DNA of 21,541 bases from GWC2-37-8 sp964485555 (GCA_964485555.1 CAZAJN010000003.1:1-21541); one strand, 5' to 3'. Positions 14,714 to 20,030 are shown, numbered from the stretch's first letter. Program-made: numbers and translations. The notes: generated by a model not told the origin, from the letters alone.

Positions 14714-16630
14714 TTATAAACTTTTAACCATGTACGTATCACGTAATTTATATCCAGATTTCTTGTAATAACCCCGCACTCCAACTCCTGATATTACTAC
14801 AATTTTATTTAGTCCAAATTCTTCCTTGGAAATTCTTTCAGCTTCGATTAAGAGTTTTTTTCCAAGTCCGATATGTTGCGGAGAACTGGAATTTTGTTTG
14901 TCTATTTGAGTCAGTTTACCATAAGTATGGACTTCGCGGATCAGTGCCGAGTTTTTTAAGACGGGAAATAATTCGTATAATTTTTCATTGTCAATTTTTT
15001 CTATGTCATCTTGAGCGAAATTGAGCTCAGCAGAGCGAGATGAAGTCGAAAGATCTGGGCCCAGATTCTTCGACTGCATTCGTCCTCCGTTGTCGGCCTC
15101 ATTTCGCTCAGAATGACAAAAAATGCTTGGAATGCGTAGGCGCAGCAGAGCAAAAAGTTTTTGGTTAGAAGCGTCGTTAGACCCCACCCTAGCCCTCCCC
15201 TTATTTAGGGGAGGGAATGAAAGGGAAGGGTTATTTTTCTTTGAAACGTATTGCAGAAAGATTTCTTTTCCATCTGAAGCGGTGTAATCGATACGGTCCA
15301 AGATTATTTCATTTTCAACTTCACCCGCCTCGCGTCGACGAGCGATCGCCTTCGCAAGTCGAGGCAGGTATCCTTCGCGAACTTCACGACAGCGAATGCA
15401 TGGGCATTTAGACTGTGGAATGATGATTTGTCTTAAATTTGAAATAGTCGGACCGGCAATGATTGAAGAAGTTGGTACGTCTCGGACAAGGCGTGCGATG
15501 CGGACGTACGGCGTGATGGTTTCGTTTTTGATTCGCAGGACTAGTTTCTCGAAAGTCTTGTTGCTCAGTGGTTTGTATTGTCCTTTTTTCCACATGTTGT
15601 ACAAGATGCTATCCTTGAGGACTACGGTGGGATAAATTTTGAGCATGTCGGGTTGGAAATCCTGACTTTCGAAAAGCTGCTTGAACATTTTGAAATCGCG
15701 AGCAGGCGTTGAACCTGGCAGTCCTGGCATCATGTGGAAGTTTATTTTGAAGCCGGCGTCTTTCAGAAGTTTGGTTGCGCGAATTGTCTCACTGACCAAA
15801 TGGCCACGCTTGTTGAGTTCAAGCACGTCGTCATAGATGCTTTGCACTCCAAGTTCAACCCTGGTGCATCCGAGATTTCTGAAACTGACAATTTCCTCTT
15901 CGTCGATATAGTCCGGACGAGTTTCCAATGTGAGTCCAATAATTCTATGTTTCGCTTTCTCATTTTTCTTCTGCTCTTTTAAAAGAATTTCATCCATAAA
16001 ACTCCTCCCTTTAGAAAAGGGAGGCTGGGAGGGATTTGTGAATTTAAGTTTATTTTTCAAATCCCCCTTTGATCCCCCTTTTCCAAAGGGGGAGAAGCGC
16101 GGATATTCATTGGCAGCTTGGAAACATCTGGTGATGAATTTTTTCTGGTATGCTTTCGGCAGAAATGAAAAAGTTCCACCCATCACGATGAGTTCAATCT
16201 TGTCAGTTTTATGTCCATTGATTTCCAACGAGCGCAAGCGGTTTTGAACTTGAAGATACGGGTCGAAATGCGAATCAATGGCTCTCATGACAGCCGGCTC
16301 ATTCGAAAGATAGCTTTTGGGCATGTCTTTTTCAGTCGGACAATAGATGCATTTTCCAGGACAAGGATAAGACTTGGTCAGCACAGCCACAACTGCCACG
16401 CCTGATTGTGTTCTGATGGCGCGACTCAGAAGAATTGCTTCGAAAGCTTTGGATGCAGCTACTTTTTTTTCTTTCACTAAAGTATTATATCTGTCACGAA
16501 GATCAGCATTGGTTGGAAGCGGTAAGCTGTATTGTTTTGAAAGTTTCTTTTTGAGCTGCAAAAACTCCACCTGAGTTTCAGGAAGCTCTTTGATTGCAGA
16601 AATTATATAATTGTCGTAAGCTGAATTCAT
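14714..16630 (-). CDS. elp3: Elp3-type tRNA uridine-34 radical-SAM/GNAT enzyme carrying three repeat insertions
   Basis: Elp3 uses S-adenosylmethionine and acetyl-CoA to place a carboxymethyl-type group on C5 of wobble uridine 34 in tRNA. The radical-SAM cluster is Cys90, Cys94 and Cys97 in YPCPGKCIYCPTE. GLTLETRPD (232-240), VELGVQSIYDDVL (258-270) and FHMMPGLPGSTP (298-309) follow. CPCIRCREV (409-417) is a further Cys cluster. The acetyltransferase domain has ALIREVHTYG (562-571), QHIGLGKKLL (585-594) and VVISGVGVRGYYKKSGY (611-627). At 638 residues it is about 90 too long. Residues 179-210, 465-487 and 505-541 are non-family segments encoded by three different repeat elements, all in frame and all in loops. 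It diverges from the Trm9-like gene by 21 bp. The start is an ATG near the family's normal N-terminus. Confidence 0.93.
   Translation of the reverse strand: MNSAYDNYIISAIKELPETQVEFLQLKKKLSKQYSLPLPTNADLRDRYNTLVKEKKVAASKAFEAILLSRAIRTQSGVAVVAVLTKSYPCPGKCIYCPTEKDMPKSYLSNEPAVMRAIDSHFDPYLQVQNRLRSLEINGHKTDKIELIVMGGTFSFLPKAYQKKFITRCFQAANEYPRFSPFGKGGSKGDLKNKLKFTNPSQPPFSKGRSFMDEILLKEQKKNEKAKHRIIGLTLETRPDYIDEEEIVSFRNLGCTRVELGVQSIYDDVLELNKRGHLVSETIRATKLLKDAGFKINFHMMPGLPGSTPARDFKMFKQLFESQDFQPDMLKIYPTVVLKDSILYNMWKKGQYKPLSNKTFEKLVLRIKNETITPYVRIARLVRDVPTSSIIAGPTISNLRQIIIPQSKCPCIRCREVREGYLPRLAKAIARRREAGEVENEIILDRIDYTASDGKEIFLQYVSKKNNPSLSFPPLNKGRARVGSNDASNQKLFALLRLRIPSIFCHSERNEADNGGRMQSKNLGPDLSTSSRSAELNFAQDDIEKIDNEKLYELFPVLKNSALIREVHTYGKLTQIDKQNSSSPQHIGLGKKLLIEAERISKEEFGLNKIVVISGVGVRGYYKKSGYKLRDTYMVKSL
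15004..15118. repeat. TGTCAT-ended palindromic element in elp3 (same family as in rlmN)
   Basis: About 115 bp bounded by TGTCAT at both ends on opposite strands, with the central palindrome AGATCTGGGCCCAGAT. In the elp3 frame it encodes residues 505-541, from CHSERNEA to FAQDD. The rlmN copy encodes a similar CHSE start and the shared SRNLGPDLS / SKNLGPDLS centre. Confidence 0.9.
15170..15238. repeat. CCCTCCCC/GGGGAGGG palindromic element in elp3
   Basis: On the + strand, CCCTCCCC (15197-15204), a short TTATTTA-type loop and GGGGAGGG form an 8-bp perfect stem, flanked by CCACCCTAG on one side and GGGAAGGG on the other. In elp3 it encodes residues 465-487, including PPLNKGRARVG. Its composition and stem differ from the other two inserted families. 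Confidence 0.85.
16001..16096. repeat. Double CTCCCTTT/CCCCCTTT palindromic element in elp3
   Basis: Two hairpins are joined by an AT-rich spacer. The first has CCTCCCTTT with AAAGGGAGG (16005-16025). The second has CCCCCTTT with AAAGGGGG (16063-16095). In elp3 it encodes residues 179-210, including SPFGKGGSKGD and NPSQPPFSKGR. It lies in a loop after the third strand region of the radical-SAM barrel. Confidence 0.88.
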
Positions 16631-16651
16631 GGAAATTTTAAATTATGTGAT

Positions 16652-17443
16652 ATGAATCAAGAAACTGCCAATAAAATACTTTCAGAAACTGAGGCTGGAT
16701 ATGATTTGATATCCGGCAAATTTTCGCAGACCCGAAAACATTTTTGGCGCGGTCTAGAATGCATAAAAGATTATACGCACAGTGGAGAAAAAGTTCTCGA
16801 TTTCGGTTGCGGTAATGGGCGCCTCTTGGAATTGATAGGGGGCAGTGATGTGGAATATTTTGGAGTCGATGTGTCACAAGGACTAATTGATTTAGCCTCC
16901 GAGAAATATTCAAACGAAAAGGTCAAATTCTTGAAATTGAACCCTATCCAAACTACTCTAGCATTTGACGACAATTATTTCAATACTATCTATTCAATAG
17001 CGGTTTTTCATCATTTTCCTTCAAGAAAATATCGGGAAGAAATTGCAAAGGAACTTTATAGAAAAACCAAAGAAGGCGGACATGTGATAATCACCGTTTG
17101 GTATCTTTGGCCCGCCTTCACTTCATTTTGGCGAGGCAAGCAAAAAAAATATTTTAAAAACATTATAAAAAATTGGAAAAATAAAATTTTCAAAATGTTG
17201 ATTCGTATGTCCGGCATTCGTAGTGCCGGTTCACCACACGATAGTGTAGTGAAAAACCTTGATTGGAACGATTGCCTAATTTCTTTTACTGATAATCAGG
17301 GAATGAAATTTGAGCGTTTTCATAGGGCCTTCACAAGAAGGGAATTGAGGAAGCTTTTTGAGAAAGCCGGCTTTGAAATTGAAAGGTGCAATGTTCCAGA
17401 TGGTAGAAACATATTATTGATTGCAAAAAAGTCTTCAAAGTAG
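16652..17443 (+). CDS. Class I SAM-dependent methyltransferase, Trm9/ALKBH8-like
   Basis: Cytosolic methyltransferase of 263 residues. Motif I is VLDFGCGNGRLLELI (48-62), followed by the acidic GVD (71-73). The segment SIAVFHHFPSRKYREE (115-130) and then GGHVIITVWYLW (142-153) closely follow the yeast Trm9 pattern (S-I-A-V-x-H-H, then L-x-Y-V-W). The C-terminus has F-H-R-A-F-T-R-R-E-L-x-x-L-F-E-K-A-G-F, like the Trm9 end. Trm9 methylates the carboxymethyl group of cm5U34 in tRNA, made by Elp3, to give mcm5U34. Here the gene is directly divergent from elp3 (21 bp between starts), which supports a shared pathway. A tRNA role is therefore likely, but a general small-molecule methyltransferase cannot be excluded. 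Upstream ATGs are blocked by stops, fixing the start at 16652. Confidence 0.82.
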   Translation: MNQETANKILSETEAGYDLISGKFSQTRKHFWRGLECIKDYTHSGEKVLDFGCGNGRLLELIGGSDVEYFGVDVSQGLIDLASEKYSNEKVKFLKLNPIQTTLAFDDNYFNTIYSIAVFHHFPSRKYREEIAKELYRKTKEGGHVIITVWYLWPAFTSFWRGKQKKYFKNIIKNWKNKIFKMLIRMSGIRSAGSPHDSVVKNLDWNDCLISFTDNQGMKFERFHRAFTRRELRKLFEKAGFEIERCNVPDGRNILLIAKKSSK

Positions 17444-17460
17444 CTATTCACAGGTGGTCT

Positions 17461-17489
17461 TTGACAGCTGCAAGTGATGATGATAACAT
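17461..17489 (+). promoter_or_regulatory. Strong sigma70-type promoter of csoR
   Basis: A consensus -35 TTGACA (17461-17466) lies 17 bp before TAACAT (17484-17489), which is preceded by TG (17481-17482) as an extended -10. Transcription would start near 17496, inside the operator. The leader to the csoR ATG is about 113 nt. Confidence 0.8.
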
Positions 17490-17504
17490 ACCCCTAGAGG
17501 GTAT
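17488..17504 (+). promoter_or_regulatory. CsoR-type operator ATACCC-CTAGA-GGGTAT
   Basis: A 17-bp interrupted palindrome with 6-bp perfect arms matches the form of known CsoR/CstR operators (G/C tracts flanked by AT/TA). It overlaps the -10 box by two bases and covers the predicted start site. Binding by the CsoR-family product of the gene at 17609 would block its own promoter. Confidence 0.8.
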
Positions 17505-17541
17505 GATGACAATTTTCAATTTCTAATTTTCAATTTACAAT

Positions 17542-17578
17542 AATATCCTGCTTCGCAGGATTAATCGGATATTTTTTT
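17542..17578 (+). terminator. Hairpin followed by seven T in the csoR leader
   Basis: ATCCTGC (17545-17551) pairs with GCAGGAT (17555-17561). Alternatively AATATCC (17542-17548) pairs with GGATATT (17568-17574), directly followed by T's to 17578. The two foldings share ATCC and exclude each other. It may end transcripts from the methyltransferase gene or act as an attenuator of csoR. Confidence 0.5.
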
Positions 17579-17608
17579 GTCTAAATTGTATTAAGCATAA
17601 CAATCATA

Positions 17609-17890
17609 ATGAAAGAAAATCAGAAAAAAGTCGTGACTGCTTCAAGAAAAGCTTGTCCGGAAAAGCTTCTCAACCGTGTATCAAGAATAGAGGGTCAAGT
17701 TAGGGGACTGAAAAAGATGCTTGAGGAAGGAGACGGCGATTGCAATAAAGTAATCACCCAAGTATTGGCAGTAAGGGAGGCAGTTGCAAGTCTTGGCGCA
17801 GAAATCCTGCAGGAAGAACTTGTTTGCAACATTTCAGATAAGAAGAAGATAGATGAAAAGAAACTGCTCAAGCTTATTAAGATGAGATAA
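17609..17890 (+). CDS. csoR: CsoR/RcnR/FrmR-family transcriptional repressor
   Basis: A 93-residue all-helical DNA-binding repressor of the DUF156 family, acting as a tetramer. The family core is present: RVSRIEGQVRGLKKMLEEG (23-41), Cys45, and ITQVLAVREAV (49-59). CsoR proteins bind Cu(I) with Cys-x24-His-x3-Cys. Here Cys45 is kept, the His position is Glu70, and the last Cys is at 73 instead of 74. The Cu(I) site is therefore incomplete, and Ni, formaldehyde or sulfur sensing (as in RcnR, FrmR or CstR) has to be considered. An extra Cys16 lies near the N-terminus. The operator at 17488-17504 implies autoregulation. It is 78 bp before trxB and may control it. No copper ATPase or chaperone gene is in the window. 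Confidence 0.9.
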   Translation: MKENQKKVVTASRKACPEKLLNRVSRIEGQVRGLKKMLEEGDGDCNKVITQVLAVREAVASLGAEILQEELVCNISDKKKIDEKKLLKLIKMR

Positions 17891-17898
17891 GAATTCAT

Positions 17899-17972
17899 AT
17901 AACATGAAACATATAACATGTAACAATTTTCATTTGCTATATGGGACATGTTTCATGATACATGCTACATGA
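17899..17972. repeat. ACATG/CATGT word repeat running into the trxB start
   Basis: Reiterated ACATATAACATG words on the left (17899-17922) and ACATG/CATGAT words on the right (17944-17972) include an inverted ATGAAACAT / ATGTTTCAT pair, so the gap can fold as a hairpin. The last ACATG contains the chosen trxB start codon. Confidence 0.75.
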
Positions 17973-18883
17973 TTTACGATTTGGCTATTATCGGTGCAGG
18001 TCCGGCTGGACTGAGCGCCTCAATATATGCATCAAGATACGGCATCAAAAATGTCGTTATTGGTGGTGTTGCTGGCGGACTTACAACTCAAACTCATGAA
18101 ATAGGCAACTGGCTTGGAACAGAAAAAATTGCAGGCTGGGAATTTGCTCAAAAATCCAGCGAGCATGTGAAAGCCTATGGCACGGAAATCGTTCCTGCTT
18201 TGGTTGATGAAATAAAGAAAAGTGAAGAAGGATTCATGCTGTTTTTGAGCGACGGAAAAAAAATTGAAGCCAAGACCGTTATTTTGGCCATGGGCACTAA
18301 ACACAGACATCTGGGAGTTCCCGGCGAAAAGGAATTGGCAGGCAAGGGAGTTTCCTATTGCGCGACCTGTGACGGATTTTTCTACAAGGGGAAGACTGTG
18401 GCAGTGGTTGGTGGAAATGACAGCGCTGCTGGAGCGGCCGTTTTTCTTGGCGACATTGCGGAAAAAGTCTACATGATCTATCGAGGTGAGAAACTTCGCT
18501 GCGAATCTTTCTGGGGAGAAGCGATCAGCAAGAATCCTAAGATTACAATGTTGTATAGCACTAATATTAAGGAGATCAAGGGGATTGAAAAAGTCGAGTC
18601 TGTCATTTTGGATAATCCTTATCAAAATAGTGATGAACTCAAAGTCGATGGGATTTTTGCGGAAATTGGCAGTGTGCCGATCACTGATCTGACCAATGAT
18701 CTTGGCATAGAAACTGATGAAGAAGGATATATCAAAGTTGATCCAAGTGGAAGAACCAGTGAGAAAGGAATTTGGGCGGCAGGTGACATCACATCAGGCA
18801 GCGACAAATTCAAGCAAATCGTGACAGCCGCTTCCGAAGGAGCAATCGCCGCGCACAGTGTGCAGAAGTTTTTGAAGGAATAG
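17969..18883 (+). CDS. trxB: Thioredoxin reductase
   Basis: FAD-dependent reductase that passes electrons from NAD(P)H to thioredoxin. I start it at the ATG at 17969, giving MIYDLAIIGAGPAG; an upstream ATG at 17948 would add seven residues made of repeat sequence. FAD-binding GAGPAG is at 9-14, the redox pair Cys131-Ala-Thr-Cys134 in CATCDG, and the C-terminal GIWAAGDI binds FAD. The NAD(P)H domain has VVGGNDSAAGAA (147-158) instead of G-G-G-D-S-A. The H-R-R-x3-R motif that holds the 2'-phosphate of NADPH is YRGEKLR (171-177), with His and one Arg lost. Preference for NADPH may therefore be weakened. At 304 residues it is a normal length. It follows csoR and ends in a strong terminator. Confidence 0.93.
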   Translation: MIYDLAIIGAGPAGLSASIYASRYGIKNVVIGGVAGGLTTQTHEIGNWLGTEKIAGWEFAQKSSEHVKAYGTEIVPALVDEIKKSEEGFMLFLSDGKKIEAKTVILAMGTKHRHLGVPGEKELAGKGVSYCATCDGFFYKGKTVAVVGGNDSAAGAAVFLGDIAEKVYMIYRGEKLRCESFWGEAISKNPKITMLYSTNIKEIKGIEKVESVILDNPYQNSDELKVDGIFAEIGSVPITDLTNDLGIETDEEGYIKVDPSGRTSEKGIWAAGDITSGSDKFKQIVTAASEGAIAAHSVQKFLKE

Positions 18884-18899
18884 ATTTGGGATAAGATTT

Positions 18900-18932
18900 G
18901 AGCCCGACATGTTTCCATGTCGGGCTCGTTTT
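18900..18932 (+). terminator. Strong terminator between trxB and the basic-protein gene
   Basis: A perfect 12-bp stem, GAGCCCGACATG (18900-18911) with CATGTCGGGCTC (18916-18927), has a TTTC loop and a following GTTTT. It sits between convergent genes and could work for both strands. Confidence 0.9.
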
Positions 18933-19446
18933 ATCTGATTGGTGTTTGTGAAATGTTGAATGCCTTAGCGCGATCACTTTCTGATGGCGCTCTCTTTATT
19001 CCTTTCACGAATTCCTCTCTTGCATTTGGACCGGTGGGCAAGGGTCTTATTCCACTTTTTTCCCCAGCCTTTGTGATGACTGAGTCCTGGCAAGGATTTG
19101 TTGAAACTATTCGCTCGATTAATCCTTCTTCTTTTATTTCTTTTTCTGTGACCAAATCCTTGTTGCTTTTCGGAAGTGGTTTGGTTTTGGATGATGCGCC
19201 TTCAGTATAAATGCGTTCCTTGTTTGCGCCGTCTTTTTGATCTGCTATTTTTTCTACAGCTTTATCAATCCTTTCTAGGGCCACCCGCTTTTTCTTTGGT
19301 AATCTTGCATTTTTGGTTTTTTCCGTAGAATCATCCATTTTGGCTTTGTAGCTCTTGTCGTTTTTCTGGGTCAGTTCCTTTCGGGCTTTGCGTGTTTTTC
19401 GCTTGGGTGCGCTTCTTATGGTATTGCCGCCCTTTCTGCCTCCCAT
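18931..19446 (-). CDS. Very basic, Lys-rich hypothetical protein
   Basis: A 171-residue protein that I do not recognise. It has 29 Lys and 15 Arg against 24 Asp/Glu, so a net charge near +20. There is no Trp, few aromatic residues and no signal peptide or membrane segment, which suggests a largely disordered cytosolic protein. The N-terminal third is the most basic (RSAPKRKTRKARK, then LPKKKR). The middle (RVALERIDKAVEKIADQ) may form a helix, and the C-terminus has KSGIRPLPTGPNAREEF. Binding to nucleic acid or the ribosome is possible from charge alone. Expression signals are the best in the window: a consensus -35, a TATATT -10, and GGAGG seven bases before the ATG at 19446. A leader able to fold into three helices lies between promoter and gene. 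A coding role is supported by these signals, not by homology. Confidence 0.72.
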   Translation of the reverse strand: MGGRKGGNTIRSAPKRKTRKARKELTQKNDKSYKAKMDDSTEKTKNARLPKKKRVALERIDKAVEKIADQKDGANKERIYTEGASSKTKPLPKSNKDLVTEKEIKEEGLIERIVSTNPCQDSVITKAGEKSGIRPLPTGPNAREEFVKGIKRAPSESDRAKAFNISQTPIR

Positions 19447-19468
19447 AATACGTCCTCCATCCAGTTTT

Positions 19469-19550
19469 GAAAGTACCCTTTCCAGCGCTGCGGTTTATTT
19501 AGGGTGTTAGGTGATTTCACCTCCTTGATGTTTGCTAGCGCCGGTACTTC
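19469..19550 (-). ncRNA. Candidate structured 5' leader of the basic-protein gene
   Basis: Read on the - strand, GAAGTACC (19550-19543) pairs with GGTACTTTC (19477-19469) with one bulged base (P1). GGCGCT (19542-19537), stacked directly on it, pairs with AGCGCT (19489-19484) (P2). AGGTG-AAAT-CACCT (19522-19509) forms a hairpin inside (P3). The 5' arm of P3 overlaps a perfect AAGGAGGTG (19526-19518). The helices are GC-rich in an AT-rich region and lie directly downstream of the promoter, as a cis-regulatory RNA would. I do not recognise a known riboswitch class. Confidence 0.5.
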
Positions 19551-19551
19551 A

Positions 19552-19579
19552 AATATAGTCCCATGGCAATTTGTGTCAA
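19552..19579 (-). promoter_or_regulatory. Promoter of the basic-protein gene
   Basis: On the - strand, a consensus TTGACA (19579-19574) and TATATT (19557-19552) are 16 bp apart. Transcription would begin about at the first base of P1 in the leader, near 19550-19545. Confidence 0.8.
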
Positions 19580-19596
19580 TATTTAAACTTTAATAA

Positions 19597-19620
19597 CAAA
19601 AAATCCCCTTTCGGGGAAAT
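19597..19620 (-). terminator. Terminator of the tRNA transcript
   Basis: On the - strand TCCCC-GAAA-GGGGA is followed by TTTTTT. The stem is capped by a GNRA-type tetraloop. It lies just after the tRNA-Ile copies and before the promoter of the basic-protein gene. Confidence 0.85.
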
Positions 19621-19622
19621 GT

Positions 19623-19690
19623 GTGGGCTTATCAAGATTTGAACTTGAGACCTCGTCATTACCCGCCACGGCGGGCGCTCTCTAACCATT
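19623..19690 (-). pseudogene. Broken tRNA-Ile copy with a palindrome in the anticodon arm
   Basis: Bases 19623-19661 repeat 19704-19742 of the intact tRNA-Ile exactly (39 nt). They cover the anticodon-stem 3' side, variable loop, T arm, 3' acceptor strand and discriminator. Where the anticodon loop and 5' stem should be, a CCCGCC/GGCGGG palindrome (19662-19675) is present. Part of the D arm (GGTTAGAG-like) remains, but the 5' acceptor strand is missing. It cannot form a cloverleaf and is the last unit before the terminator. Confidence 0.85.
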
Positions 19691-19704
19691 TCGTAGTATT
19701 TAGG

Positions 19705-19778
19705 TGGGCTTATCAAGATTTGAACTTGAGACCTCGTCATTATCAGTGACGCGCTCTAACCAGCTGAGCTATAAGCCC
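19705..19778 (-). tRNA. tRNA-Ile (GAU)
   Basis: On the - strand a complete 74-nt cloverleaf runs from GGGCTTA (19778) to TAAGCCC plus discriminator A (19705). The D stem is GCTC/GAGC, the anticodon stem CGTCA/TGACG with loop CTGATAA (anticodon GAT), and the T stem TCAAG/CTTGA with loop TTCAAAT. CCA is not encoded; the next bases are CCT. It reads ATC/ATT codons. It is 26 bp after tRNA-Ala in one transcript. Confidence 0.97.
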
Positions 19779-19804
19779 ATAATTTTGCATAAAATATGGC
19801 TGTG

Positions 19805-19877
19805 TGGACCGGACAGGACTTGAACCCGCTACCTCCTCAGTGCAAGTGAGGCGCTCTACCAGGTGAGCTACCGGCCC
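19805..19877 (-). tRNA. tRNA-Ala (UGC)
   Basis: On the - strand a complete 73-nt cloverleaf runs from GGGCCGG (19877) to CCGGTCC plus discriminator A (19805). The anticodon loop CTTGCAC carries TGC. The acceptor has the G3-U70 wobble pair, the main alanine identity signal. CCA is not encoded. Ala-Ile tRNA pairs usually lie in rRNA spacers; here they stand apart from any rRNA gene in the window. Confidence 0.97.
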
Positions 19878-19888
19878 ATGTTAATTTT

Positions 19889-19967
19889 GATTTGAACCCG
19901 CTAGCTCCTCAGTGTAAGAGATTGAGAACGAGTGAACAATCTCCGCTCTCAGGTGAGCTACCAGCCC
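19889..19967 (-). pseudogene. Broken tRNA-Ala copy with a palindrome in the anticodon arm
   Basis: On the - strand it starts GGGCTGGTAGCTCACCTG, nearly the same as tRNA-Ala, and resumes as ACTGAGGAGCTAGCGGG with the T loop. Between these lies an inserted hairpin, GAGATTG/CAATCTC (19918-19943), in place of the anticodon-stem 5' side and loop. The 3' acceptor strand is replaced by AT-rich sequence. It is the first unit after the tRNA promoter. Confidence 0.85.
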
Positions 19968-19987
19968 AAAAATGAGCTACAAAGACA

Positions 19988-20015
19988 ATTATATCAGAAA
20001 GAAAATATTTGTCCA
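19988..20015 (-). promoter_or_regulatory. Promoter of the tRNA transcript
   Basis: On the - strand TGGACA (20015-20010) and TATAAT (19993-19988), preceded by TG as an extended -10, are 16 bp apart. The start would be near 19981, about 15 bases before the broken tRNA-Ala. Confidence 0.75.
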
Positions 20016-20030
20016 TACCTGGAGCAATTT

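Noticed and set aside
17948..17968. Upstream trxB start
   Set aside because: The seven extra residues come from the ACATG repeat and precede the conserved N-terminal FAD-binding strand by more than normal.
19505..19530. Possible 3' end of a 16S rRNA (CACCTCCTT on the + strand)
   Set aside because: Only the anti-Shine-Dalgarno-like nonamer matches; the preceding helix 45 sequence is absent, so it is read as a Shine-Dalgarno on the - strand.
19623..19690. Intron-containing functional tRNA-Ile
   Set aside because: The 5' acceptor strand is missing and the inserted palindrome replaces rather than interrupts the anticodon loop, so splicing could not restore a cloverleaf.
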